Positions 17,561-25,292 of a DNA stretch of 42,306 nucleotides are shown in pieces. A program made the translations under genes and the position numbers. Under the pieces are notes generated by a model, which made no database searches, had not been told where the DNA came from, and saw only the letters and a program-made list of their open reading frames with translations. Origin of the DNA: Myxococcales bacterium (lineage in GTDB: Bacteria > Myxococcota_A > Polyangia > Polyangiales > Polyangiaceae). Each line of letters starts with the position of its first letter. Positions within the stretch are counted from its first letter, which is position 1. The stretch is from positions 1 to 42,306 of the forward strand of contig CAHJWM010000044.1 of the NCBI GenBank assembly GCA_903642325.1, written 5' to 3'.

Positions 17561-18178
17561 ATGAACGCCGCCGCTCGCCAAAGAACGGCTCGACTGGCGC
17601 GTGTGCTTCATCTCGCGTCGATCCTGAGCGGTTTCACCGCCCTGGCTCACGCCGAAGAGGCTGCGCCCGCACCACCCGAAGAGGCTGCGCCTGCACCGCG
17701 CCGCGCGAGCAAGGTCATGGCGGGCGGCCTCTGGGCATTGACGCAGCTCGTGCCAAGCCCCTTGCTCGTCATCGGCAGGGAACATGTCGGCGGCGGCGCG
17801 CGCTGGCAGCTCACGCCGCTCTCCTATTCGTTCGGCGTCAGCGCGCGGCCGCTCCGCGCTTTTTTCATCTCGCCTATCGCGCGTCATTCAGGCTCGGTCG
17901 AGCTGCACGCATCGCCCGAGTGGGCGTGTTGCGCCCCAAACCAGCGGAGCAGCTGGCTGATTCGAGCGGGGCTTCGTTTGTACTTGCCCCTACTCGAGCA
18001 TGGCGAAAGGCTGTCGTGGTCGTTGGGCGGTTCTTACTATCGCGCGCTCGGCCGTAACGGCGCGGCCGCTGACCTCGGGATCTACACCTTCAATGGCATA
18101 CTTGGCTTGAACGTCAGCGTTTCGCCATGGCTTTCGCGGCGCGAGCTGATTACCGCCCTCACCATCAGGTACTTCTGA
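17561..18178 (+). CDS. exported protein, probable outer-membrane protein
   Basis: A 205-residue protein with a basic N-terminus, a hydrophobic signal ('VLHLASILSGFTALAHA') and a short repeated 'EEAAPAP' linker. A strand-rich region follows with frequent aromatics ('WQLTPLSYSFGVS', 'SWLIRAGLRLYLPL', 'LSWSLGGSYYRALG') and a terminal 'LTIRYF'. A C-terminal Phe and alternating residues suggest an outer-membrane barrel. No family is recognised. Its TGA shares one base with the ATG of the metallo-hydrolase gene, so the two are coupled. Confidence 0.7.
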   Translation: MNAAARQRTARLARVLHLASILSGFTALAHAEEAAPAPPEEAAPAPRRASKVMAGGLWALTQLVPSPLLVIGREHVGGGARWQLTPLSYSFGVSARPLRAFFISPIARHSGSVELHASPEWACCAPNQRSSWLIRAGLRLYLPLLEHGERLSWSLGGSYYRALGRNGAAADLGIYTFNGILGLNVSVSPWLSRRELITALTIRYF

Positions 18179-19104
18179 TGCGCGGCCTTGTCCTGGCGCT
18201 GCTCGCGGCGAGCCTGCTGGCAAACTCGGGTTGCGGCTTCGCTTGGCGCGTCATCGGACGCAGCTTGTCGGCGCCCCCCGAGCGCAAAGTCGCCCACAAG
18301 TTGACCGACCCGCGGCGAAACGACGCACGGTTGTCGGTGTTGTGGGTCGGTCATGCCACGGTGCTCGTGCAGCTGGACGATATTTTCGTGCTCACCGATC
18401 CGGTCTTCGCGCACACGCTGGCGCAGCTGTCACCGCGACTGATCGAGCCGGGGCTCGATCCGCAAAACATGCCGCCACTGGCCGCCGTGTTGATCTCGCA
18501 CATGCACTTCGATCATCTATCGTTCTCGAGCTTGGATAGCGTCGAAGCCCGCACCCCGGTCGTGCTCGTACCGCCCGGTGTCCGCGAGAATATGCCGAAG
18601 TACTCGTTCGCTATCCGCGAGCTTTCGCGCTGGGAGTCTTACGAAAGCAAGGGCCTCGAGGTGACGGCCGTACCGGTGCAGCACGTGGGCGGACGGTACG
18701 GCGTCGATGAGGCCTTCGAGCCTCGAGCCTTCACCGGCTATGTCATCGAGTATCACGGTCTGTCCGTGTATTTCGGCGGGGACACTGCGTTCGTACCGGA
18801 GGCGTTTAGGGCGACGCGCCAGCGTTTTCGCGACCTTTCACTGGCGCTGCTTCCCATCTGCCCAGACGCGCCCCGCGACTACATGCAGCACACACACGAA
18901 GGCCCGAGCCAAGCTTTGGATGCCTTCGCCCTGCTCGGCGCCCAGCGTATGGTTCCCATCCATTTCGATACCTTCATCAACTCCGACGACGCTTTCGGCG
19001 CCTGCCCCGCGGAGCTTCGTCGGCGCATGACAGAGCGCGGACTAAGCGAGCAACGGGTCGCGATTCTCGCGGTCGGCGAGCAGCGCGTTCTGATCGGCAA
19101 ATGA
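18178..19104 (+). CDS. metallo-beta-lactamase-fold lipoprotein hydrolase
   Basis: A 308-residue protein with a lipoprotein signal peptide (lipobox ending at Cys19, 'ANSGC'), so it is probably attached to an envelope membrane. The metal site H108-x-H110-x-D112-H113 ('SHMHFDH') is intact. Further ligands fit His in 'VPVQHVGG', Asp in 'FGGDTAF' and His in 'PIHFDTF'. The order resembles the UlaG/NAPE-PLD-type branch of the fold, acting on phosphodiester or lipid-like substrates; the actual substrate is unknown. I chose the ATG at 18178 because it overlaps the previous stop and gives a clean signal peptide; the longer frame from 18127 lies inside the upstream gene. Confidence 0.85.
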   Translation: MRGLVLALLAASLLANSGCGFAWRVIGRSLSAPPERKVAHKLTDPRRNDARLSVLWVGHATVLVQLDDIFVLTDPVFAHTLAQLSPRLIEPGLDPQNMPPLAAVLISHMHFDHLSFSSLDSVEARTPVVLVPPGVRENMPKYSFAIRELSRWESYESKGLEVTAVPVQHVGGRYGVDEAFEPRAFTGYVIEYHGLSVYFGGDTAFVPEAFRATRQRFRDLSLALLPICPDAPRDYMQHTHEGPSQALDAFALLGAQRMVPIHFDTFINSDDAFGACPAELRRRMTERGLSEQRVAILAVGEQRVLIGK

Positions 19105-19141
19105 GACCGCGCCCGTCTGCTTTTGCCTGAGCTGCGGCGTT

Positions 19142-19765
19142 TCAGCGAGCCAGCCCGTGCTCTTTGATCACATCGGCATTGCGGGCGTCGGCGCGTTGCA
19201 ATGCGGGCCGCGCGCCCAGGCGCTCGGCATAGGCCGCAACTAAGGGCCGCGCCTCGAGCATGTTGAACCGGAGCATGTAGCGTAGGGTGCCGCCGAAGAT
19301 CACGTCCGCCATCGAGAACGTGTCGCCCAGCAAAAATTCGCGATCTTGGAGCGCACTGTCGACCGCTGCGAGCATGGCTTCGTGCGTACCCCAGCCGGCT
19401 TGACTCGGTTTGACGGCCCAACCCGCCAGTTTTGCCATCGAGCCGGGCTCGATTACCGAGGGGGCGAACAGGGACCAGCGCAGGTACGTGCCGCGCTTGG
19501 GATCTTCCAGGGTTGGAGCCAAGCGGCCGATTGCGTAACGATCAGCCAGGTACAAGCCAATGGCGGCGACCTCCGTCACGACCTGGGCCTCATCGGTCAG
19601 AATCGGCAGCTTGCCCATGGGGTTGAGAGCCAGTAGCTCTGGCGCCTTGTGCGCCCCGGAAAGTAGATCGACGAACCGTAGCTCGTAACTCATGCCGAGC
19701 TCCTCGAGCATCCACACGACGGTTGCGGCCCTTGAATACGGGTGATGGTACAGAACGAGCGCCAT
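19142..19765 (-). CDS. glutathione S-transferase family protein
   Basis: A 207-residue two-domain GST. The N-terminal thioredoxin-like domain (1-80) has 'LYHHPYSRAATVVWMLEEL', the cis-Pro motif 'NPMGKLPIL' and the glutathione-binding 'VTEVAAIGLYLAD'. The C-terminal helical domain has the conserved 'FSMADVIFGGTLRYM'. It probably conjugates glutathione to electrophiles or reduces peroxides; no substrate can be inferred. It converges on the metallo-hydrolase gene 37 bp away. Confidence 0.9.
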   Translation of the reverse strand: MALVLYHHPYSRAATVVWMLEELGMSYELRFVDLLSGAHKAPELLALNPMGKLPILTDEAQVVTEVAAIGLYLADRYAIGRLAPTLEDPKRGTYLRWSLFAPSVIEPGSMAKLAGWAVKPSQAGWGTHEAMLAAVDSALQDREFLLGDTFSMADVIFGGTLRYMLRFNMLEARPLVAAYAERLGARPALQRADARNADVIKEHGLAR

Positions 19766-19879
19766 GGCGGCGCTCTACCGTGAACGCTTCGCCGCGCCAA
19801 GCACGGAACGAGCCGGAGGAAGGCAATCAACGAACGCGCCGAGAGTGCCCCTCTGCGCCGCGTCGTTCGTCGGGGCGGC

Positions 19880-20797
19880 TCAATCGATGCGGAAGAGCAC
19901 GTGGGCGATGCGCGAATCGTAGGCCTTCAGGCGATCAGTCGTGTCACGCAGATCGCGCGCAGTATCGGCCAGGCTGGTAGCCGGGTCGGGAGCGATGGTG
20001 CATGCCACGAGAATGGCCTTCGGACCGAGCTGCAGAGTGGCGACGGTGCTGACCTGCAACTTGGCGGATTGGGTACGAAGCAAGTCGTTGATTCCCTCGA
20101 TCACCGGGGATGCGGCGGCCTCGCCCGCGATCAAGCTGCGCGTTGCGCGGGCGATGATGAGTGAATCTGCGATCAAAAGCACGCCGATCGCGATCGAGGC
20201 GATGCCGTCGGCGATCAGCAGCTTGAAATAGGCGCTGGCGACGACCCCCACGATCGCGATCCCGATACCAATCAACGCCGCGGAGTCTTCCAGCAGGGTC
20301 TCGTACAGGTTCGGATCTTTCGTGATCTCGATGAAGCGCCACAGGCTTACTTCCTGGCCGTCGATTTTTCGACCGCGCACGACGCGCTTGAATTCACGGT
20401 AGCCGACGGCCAAGGACGAGCCCTCGAAGACGGCCGACACTCCAAGCACGACCAGGCTCACGACCGGCCTTTCGATGGGGTGAAGGTGACTGAGCCGGGC
20501 GATCCCCTGGTAGATGGAGGCGACGCCACCGGCTAGCAGCACCATCACCGCAACGACGAAGGTCCAAAAATAGATCTCCATGCCATAACCGAATGGGTGG
20601 CTGTCATCGGACTCGACGCGACTTCGGTTGTTACCGATCAGCAAAATAATCTGGTTCGCGCTATCCGCGCTGGAATGGACGGCCTCCGTGAGCATCGCGC
20701 TCGACCCGGAGAGAGCGGCGGCGCCAAACTTTGCCAGCGCCACGAGCACATTGCCGGCAAGCGCTGCATAAACGACCTTGGTTGATTCGTCCGCCAT
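19880..20797 (-). CDS. cation diffusion facilitator family transporter
   Basis: A 305-residue inner-membrane protein with six helices in the first 210 residues and a small cytoplasmic domain. The TM2 metal motif is H-x3-D ('AVHSSADSANQ') and 'HPFGYGMEIYFW' follows, both typical of CDF proteins that export Zn, Mn, Co or Fe by proton antiport. In TM5 the usual H-x3-D is replaced by 'LLEDSAALIG', a pattern known in the ZnT9-like branch, so the metal or stoichiometry may differ. Divergent from the Gly-rich lipoprotein gene downstream. Confidence 0.9.
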   Translation of the reverse strand: MADESTKVVYAALAGNVLVALAKFGAAALSGSSAMLTEAVHSSADSANQIILLIGNNRSRVESDDSHPFGYGMEIYFWTFVVAVMVLLAGGVASIYQGIARLSHLHPIERPVVSLVVLGVSAVFEGSSLAVGYREFKRVVRGRKIDGQEVSLWRFIEITKDPNLYETLLEDSAALIGIGIAIVGVVASAYFKLLIADGIASIAIGVLLIADSLIIARATRSLIAGEAAASPVIEGINDLLRTQSAKLQVSTVATLQLGPKAILVACTIAPDPATSLADTARDLRDTTDRLKAYDSRIAHVLFRID

Positions 20798-21035
20798 CTG
20801 AGCCCGGTTCCTCCGCGTTCGGCATGTGCGTCGTTGCCGAGGCCAGCGAGCATTTCGCGCTTAGTCAGCGCACGCAACCGTTCTACGAAAGCCACGACGA
20901 CGCGAAACGTCGAGGCCCGCTGTCCTGCACGGAGACGGTCGAGACCGGGCGGAGCTCGAGTGGCGCGCAGATTCCTCCGATGATAGTAGCAATCGGTTCG
21001 ACGATTCGAATGCGCACTCCGCCAACGAGGAAACG

Positions 21036-21872
21036 ATGTCGCTAATGGTCACCAGACAGACGCGCTTACTTATTTTCTCGGGCCTCTGCAGCGCGGCGCT
21101 TCTAGCATGCGGCAGCACGACGACCGACGACAATGAGGGCGCCGGAGCGTCGTCCGGCGCCGGAGCGTCCGGCGCCGCGGAAGCGGGTAGCCCGGCCAGC
21201 TCGGGAGCGGCCGGGGTGGCGACCGGCCAACCCAACGCGGGCGGAAGCGGTGGTTCGACCGTGATGACCGGAAGCGGCGGCGCGAGCCTGGCAGGCACAG
21301 GCGGAGGCATGGCAGGCACAGGCGGAGGCATGGCCGGCATGGGCGGAGCCATGGCGGGCACAGGCGGAGGCATGGCCGGCGCGAGCGCGGGTTCGGCTGG
21401 CCTCGCGGGCTCGGGCGGCTCTGCAGGTGCAGGTGGGGCGGTGGGTGCCGCGGGCTCTGCAGCGATGGAAGCGGGCCAGTACAGCGTGACCCTGGACGCC
21501 ACCACGCCGTACGCCCTCGGCGCCGAGCACGTCGGGCACACCGTCTTCGGAACTGTCATTGACACGACGCCGGGCGCCAACCGGGCGCGCGTCGGGCGGA
21601 TCCAAGAAACTCCGGTCGTTGCCGGTCAGCAGGTGAAGTGGGTTTGGCCTAAAATCATGATCGCAGGGCACACCTATGAGCTCGCGATGTTTGGCGATGA
21701 CTTCTCGAAAAACCGCACCTGCGTCGTGGCTTCGGGCACGCCAAATCCGGGATGGATCATGAAAATCCCCACGCCCACGGCGGATTTCGATTTTCCGTGG
21801 AAGCGGCCTGTAACGCGCACGGACGGACCGGAGTGCGTTGATTTCCCGACCGGAGCCATTCCGCTCCAGTGA
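21036..21872 (+). CDS. Gly/Ala-rich lipoprotein with C-terminal domain
   Basis: A 278-residue secreted lipoprotein: signal peptide with lipobox L-L-A-C (Cys25), then about 115 residues of Gly/Ala/Ser linker containing repeats of 'GTGGGMAG'. A folded C-terminal domain runs from about residue 145 to 278. That domain has strands such as 'YSVTLDATTPYALG' and 'HTYELAMFGDDF', and two cysteines ('RTCVVA' and 'PECVDF') that could pair as a disulfide. I do not recognise the domain. The design, lipid anchor plus flexible linker plus small domain, is shared by the proteins at 1-327 and 36794-37735. Confidence 0.85.
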   Translation: MSLMVTRQTRLLIFSGLCSAALLACGSTTTDDNEGAGASSGAGASGAAEAGSPASSGAAGVATGQPNAGGSGGSTVMTGSGGASLAGTGGGMAGTGGGMAGMGGAMAGTGGGMAGASAGSAGLAGSGGSAGAGGAVGAAGSAAMEAGQYSVTLDATTPYALGAEHVGHTVFGTVIDTTPGANRARVGRIQETPVVAGQQVKWVWPKIMIAGHTYELAMFGDDFSKNRTCVVASGTPNPGWIMKIPTPTADFDFPWKRPVTRTDGPECVDFPTGAIPLQ

Positions 21873-21875
21873 GGG

Positions 21876-23144
21876 TCATCTGGGCGGAGGCGCCAAGAAT
21901 GGCGCCACGTCCCAGGTCATTCCGGCCGCCCGCAGGCGATCGACGAGATGCAGGCCCATACTGACGGCGGGTGTCGTCACGCCGCCTTCGACCCGAATCG
22001 CGTCGCGCGCCAGGCACAGCGCGGACTCGCCAACCATTTTGGCGGTCTCGCCATAGCCTGGGTCGCTCGTGCCACGCACCGTAGCCAGCACGCGCTGACG
22101 ACGCCCCGCCGCGTCCGGCTCACTCGTGGCGATGTGACGGGCGACAAAAAAGCCCGCGTCGCGCGTGGCCTTCGACGGGCCTTCACCCGGCGAGGGCAGG
22201 ACGAGCTCGAGCAGCTTACGCGTGGGAGCGAATGACAGCGCACCCGATAGAGCGCCCAGCCCAGCCGTGATGCCCCCCGCGGCCGCCCAGCCTCTCAAAC
22301 CTTTGGGCATGCTCATCGATTCCAGATACCGAAAGCTCGGCCCATAGCCGCCCAGAAGCATGTTGGAGCGGCGCACGACGCGCGTATTGACCATGGCCAT
22401 GATGAACGGCGCTGTCCACGTGGCCAGGTCTTCACTGTACTCGGGCCGGCGTTGATCCGGCGCCTCCGGACCGCGGTCAGTCGTGCGGTTGGGCACGAGC
22501 GCATACGGATCACAGGCGAGCTCTCGAAGCTTGGGGTCGCGCCTCGATTCTGCGATCCCGTGCAGCATGGAATCGACCGTACCGCCAGATAAGCCGCCCT
22601 TTTGCTCACCGAAGTACGCGCGGTCCTCGCTGAGACCCAGGCCGTGCTCGCTCTTCAAATGGTGAGCAACCAAATAAGCGCCGAGGTCCGAAGGAATAGA
22701 ATCGAAGCCGCAAGCGTGCACGATGCGCGCGCCACTCGCGCGCGCCGTAGTGTCGTGAAGGTCGATGGTCTCGCGCATGAACGGCACCTCACCCGCAAGA
22801 TCGCAGTAGTCGACGCCCAGCCGCGCGCAAGCGGCGACGATCTGACGCCCATACTTGCCGTACGGCCCGACGGTAGTGCACACCACGCGGGCATTCGACA
22901 CGATCGCCGCGACCGCTCGTTCGTCGTGCGAGTCGCCGACCAAGATCGGAATTGCCCCCGCTCGCGGCAGACGGGTGGCAATTTCGTTTCGAACCGCTTC
23001 TAACTTATCGCGATTCCGACCGGCGAGGGCGAGCCGCAAATCACCCGGGCCGTGGCCTACGAGGTACTCCGCCACGAGGCGGCCGACGAAGCCGCTTGCC
23101 CCCCAGAGCACGATATCGTGAGCCTTGCCGCTCCGTTCACTCAT
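21876..23144 (-). CDS. saccharopine-dehydrogenase-like NAD(P)-binding oxidoreductase
   Basis: A 422-residue protein with an N-terminal Rossmann motif ('VLWGASGFVGRLVAEYL') and the family signatures 'VVCTTVGPYGKYG', 'VDYCDLAGE' and 'HACGFDSIPSDLGAYL'. These match the saccharopine dehydrogenase NADP-binding group that includes mycobacterial trans-acting enoyl reductases and animal SCCPDH, so a lipid or polyketide substrate is more likely than lysine metabolism. I chose the ATG at 23144, which overlaps the aldolase stop by 8 bp; the longer frame to 23168 adds only a short extension. It converges on the lipoprotein gene with 3 bp between. Confidence 0.85.
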   Translation of the reverse strand: MSERSGKAHDIVLWGASGFVGRLVAEYLVGHGPGDLRLALAGRNRDKLEAVRNEIATRLPRAGAIPILVGDSHDERAVAAIVSNARVVCTTVGPYGKYGRQIVAACARLGVDYCDLAGEVPFMRETIDLHDTTARASGARIVHACGFDSIPSDLGAYLVAHHLKSEHGLGLSEDRAYFGEQKGGLSGGTVDSMLHGIAESRRDPKLRELACDPYALVPNRTTDRGPEAPDQRRPEYSEDLATWTAPFIMAMVNTRVVRRSNMLLGGYGPSFRYLESMSMPKGLRGWAAAGGITAGLGALSGALSFAPTRKLLELVLPSPGEGPSKATRDAGFFVARHIATSEPDAAGRRQRVLATVRGTSDPGYGETAKMVGESALCLARDAIRVEGGVTTPAVSMGLHLVDRLRAAGMTWDVAPFLAPPPR

Positions 23145-24156
23145 GCGTGTACACGCCTTGCATCGCAAGCGAGTTGGAGCGCGCCCGGTGCAGAAACACC
23201 TTTTGAGCCGCCGCCACGTTTTCGGCCGAGCCGCGCCATGTTTGCAGCGCCGAATCTTGCAGCGCGCGCCCGTATGAAAACGTCAATCGCCACGCGGCGC
23301 CGCCGCCGAGCTTGGCGATCGCGTTCAGGCGCGTCGTCGCGTCCACTTCACTTTGCCCTCCCGAAAGAAACACGACTCCCGGCAGCGCGGGTGGCACGAC
23401 GCGTTCCAAGCAACGGATCGTGGCTTGGGCGACGGCCTCCACGCCCGGCTTGTCCGAACAGCCCTCGCCCGGCAGCACCATCCCCGTCTTCAGCAACGTT
23501 GCCTCGAGCGCGACACGGTGTTCGAGCAGCGCCGCAATTACGGCGTTGATGACGGCGCTGGTCACTTCCTCGCAGCGCGCGAGCGAATGCTTACCGTCCA
23601 TCAACACCTCGGGCTCGACGATCGGCACGAGCCCAGCCTCTTGGCAAAGCGCCGCGTACAGCGCCAAGGTGCGCGCATTTTGCGCAATGGAAATCGAGCT
23701 CGGGAGACAGTCGTCTATTTGCGTCACGGTGCGCCACTTGGCGAAGCGCGCACCCAGCCCGCGGTAGGTCGCGAGCCGTTCTCGTAGACCGTCCAGGCCT
23801 TCGCTCAGCTTTTCGCCCTCGAAGCCCGGAAACGCCACCGTGCCCTGATCCACCTTGATTCCGACGATGATGCCTTGCCGCGTCAGCGCCTCGGACAGCG
23901 AAACGCCGGCCGCGTCCGTCTGATGTATCGTTTCATCGAACAGGATGGCGCCGCTGATGAATTCGCCGAGGCCCCGCGTCTCGAACAAGAGCTCGCGATA
24001 AGCGCGCCGGTTTTCGGGGTTGGATTCGATGCCGAGCGGCGCAAACCGCTTGCCGATGGTGGGCAAGCTCTCGTCTGCCGCCAGAATGCCTTTGCCCGTT
24101 GCGACGAGCGCGATCGCCGTCGCCTTCATGCTGTCGAGCCCGCTTTGAGGATCCAT
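23137..24156 (-). CDS. class I fructose-bisphosphate aldolase
   Basis: A 339-residue Schiff-base aldolase of glycolysis and gluconeogenesis, cleaving fructose-1,6-bisphosphate to dihydroxyacetone phosphate and glyceraldehyde-3-phosphate. Key residues are Asp28 in 'GILAADES', Lys140 in 'FAKWRTV', Glu181 in 'VPIVEPEV' and the imine-forming Lys223 in 'TLLKTGMVLPG'. The phosphate-binding 'FLSGGQSE' and 'LTFSYGRALQ' are present. This is the animal/plant-type class I family, found in some bacteria. I used the ATG at 24156; the frame also opens at 24204 without a clear ribosome site. The following reductase gene overlaps it. Confidence 0.95.
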   Translation of the reverse strand: MDPQSGLDSMKATAIALVATGKGILAADESLPTIGKRFAPLGIESNPENRRAYRELLFETRGLGEFISGAILFDETIHQTDAAGVSLSEALTRQGIIVGIKVDQGTVAFPGFEGEKLSEGLDGLRERLATYRGLGARFAKWRTVTQIDDCLPSSISIAQNARTLALYAALCQEAGLVPIVEPEVLMDGKHSLARCEEVTSAVINAVIAALLEHRVALEATLLKTGMVLPGEGCSDKPGVEAVAQATIRCLERVVPPALPGVVFLSGGQSEVDATTRLNAIAKLGGGAAWRLTFSYGRALQDSALQTWRGSAENVAAAQKVFLHRARSNSLAMQGVYTHE

Positions 24157-24271
24157 GATTCTAGTCAAGCTCAGGGAAGCCGAAGACGGAACCCAAATCG
24201 GCACGCGTGCCTACGCTGGCAAATCTTGAGGGAGCATTTCGGCGTACGGCCGGGCGCACTCGAGCGCCGAC

Positions 24272-24618
24272 TCAGGTCACCGCGTGTTCGTCCAAAAAGC
24301 GGTCCAGCACGCGAAAGGTCGTAACCGGCTGTTCGAGATGGGGGAGGTGCCCGGCCTCCGGCACGACCTCGAAGCGAGCGTTGGGGATTGCCGCCGCGTA
24401 AGCGCGGCCATAATCCGGAGAGACGACTCCATCGGGCGCACCCCACAGCACGAGCGTCGGAATGCGCACACCTTGCAACCGGCCGAGCAGCGTCGGGTCG
24501 AACATATATGGAGCGCCGGCGATCGCGGCTAGGGCAGCTTGTCCGGGCCGCCACCGCCGTGCAGAACCAGGATGTTTTGGCCTTTTCGAGCTTCGAGCCC
24601 GCCCATGCCGGGCATCAT
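24272..24618 (-). pseudogene. alpha/beta-hydrolase relic with internal deletion and frameshift
   Basis: Reading from the ATG pair at 24618/24615, about 25 codons encode a normal hydrolase start, including the oxyanion-hole strand 'NILVLHGGGGP'. The frame then ends at a TAG near 24530. In another frame, from about 24550 down to 24274, the C-terminal third of the same fold is intact: 'AGAPYMFDP', 'VRIPTLVLWGAPDGVVSPDYG' with the acid Asp, and 'VPEAGHLPHLEQP' with the catalytic His. The whole middle, including the nucleophile G-x-S-x-G, is missing, so the protein cannot be active. The junction lies near 24528-24550. It is divergent from the marR gene. Confidence 0.8.
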
Positions 24619-24620
24619 GA

Positions 24621-24648
24621 ATCAATAAGCTTATATACGCAAGTTGAT
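24621..24648. promoter_or_regulatory. AT-rich spaced inverted repeat between marR and hydrolase relic, possible MarR operator
   Basis: ATCAA at 24621-24625 and TTGAT at 24644-24648 flank an AT-rich centre containing the palindrome TAAGCTTA and TATATA. It is the only AT-rich stretch in the 62-bp gap between two divergent genes, where a MarR dimer would be expected to bind. The arms are short, so this is tentative. Confidence 0.4.
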
Positions 24649-24680
24649 AGCGCCCTAGACCCGCCCTACCCTGGGCGCGC

Positions 24681-25097
24681 ATGGACGAATTGCAGGCCAC
24701 GTTGCGGGCACTGAAACGCGCTCAATACCGTAACCACCGCGCCATGGATCGCGCTCTCGGCGTCGTCGGTACGACCCTTGCTCAGTGGGATGCACTGCGG
24801 GCGATTTCCGAAGCGCCCGACTCGCCCGCCCATGCCTTGGCGGTGGCTACGTTCCAAAGCGATCAAGCGTTCGGAACCTTGGGCAATCGGCTCGAGGCGC
24901 AGGGCTTGATCGAGCGTACGACCGGTAAAGGTCGGCGGATCGAGCACAGACTCACGGCTCCCGGCAAGAAGGTGCTCGCGGCAGGAGAGACCGTGGCCAG
25001 CCGCGTTGCCGTGCGGTCACTCTCCTTGCTGTCGAAAGCGGAGGTCGCGAGATTGCACGAGCTGCTGCTGCGCGTAGGAGAGAGGGTGGACGAGTGA
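24681..25097 (+). CDS. MarR-family transcriptional regulator
   Basis: A 138-residue dimeric winged-helix regulator. The helix-turn-helix lies at about 45-80 ('AHALAVATFQSDQAFGTLGNRLEAQG') and the wing follows ('LIERTTGKGRRIEHRLTAPG'). The terminal helices 1-20 and 110-138 would form the dimer. MarR proteins usually repress a divergent or adjacent gene and release DNA on binding a small aromatic ligand. Here the divergent gene is a broken hydrolase, so the regulator may have lost its main local target. Confidence 0.9.
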   Translation: MDELQATLRALKRAQYRNHRAMDRALGVVGTTLAQWDALRAISEAPDSPAHALAVATFQSDQAFGTLGNRLEAQGLIERTTGKGRRIEHRLTAPGKKVLAAGETVASRVAVRSLSLLSKAEVARLHELLLRVGERVDE

Positions 25098-25137
25098 CTG
25101 TTGCCGTCTTCACGCGGCGTTTAGAGGCCTCTTACGC

Positions 25138-25166
25138 CTGACGCTCGCCGTCGTCGCGAGCGTCAG
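25138..25166 (+). terminator. 11-bp perfect hairpin after marR
   Basis: CTGACGCTCGC at 25138-25148 pairs exactly with GCGAGCGTCAG at 25156-25166 around a 7-base loop. It lies 41 bp after the marR stop and before selO, the usual place for a terminator. No T-run follows, so termination may be weak or factor-assisted. A 10-bp palindrome (AGAGGCCTCT) precedes it. Confidence 0.5.
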
Positions 25167-25292
25167 TCATCGTCCGGTGAAGGCGCGGCTCGACGCCGAA
25201 GGCTAAGACGCGTTCAGCCGTGGCCGGTGACCATGCAATTCACCCAGAATAAACGCACCTCGCCGCCCTCGCCCTGCCGAGCGGGCGGTGGC

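Noticed and set aside
17189-17887. Antisense frame of 232 codons over the DUF1810 end and the next gene
   Set aside because: Overlaps two better supported genes, is Arg-rich, and has no recognisable domain.
21241-21440. GGCGGAGGCATGG-like repeats as a regulatory or mobile repeat
   Set aside because: They encode the regular GTGGGMAG linker of the lipoprotein in frame, so coding explains them.
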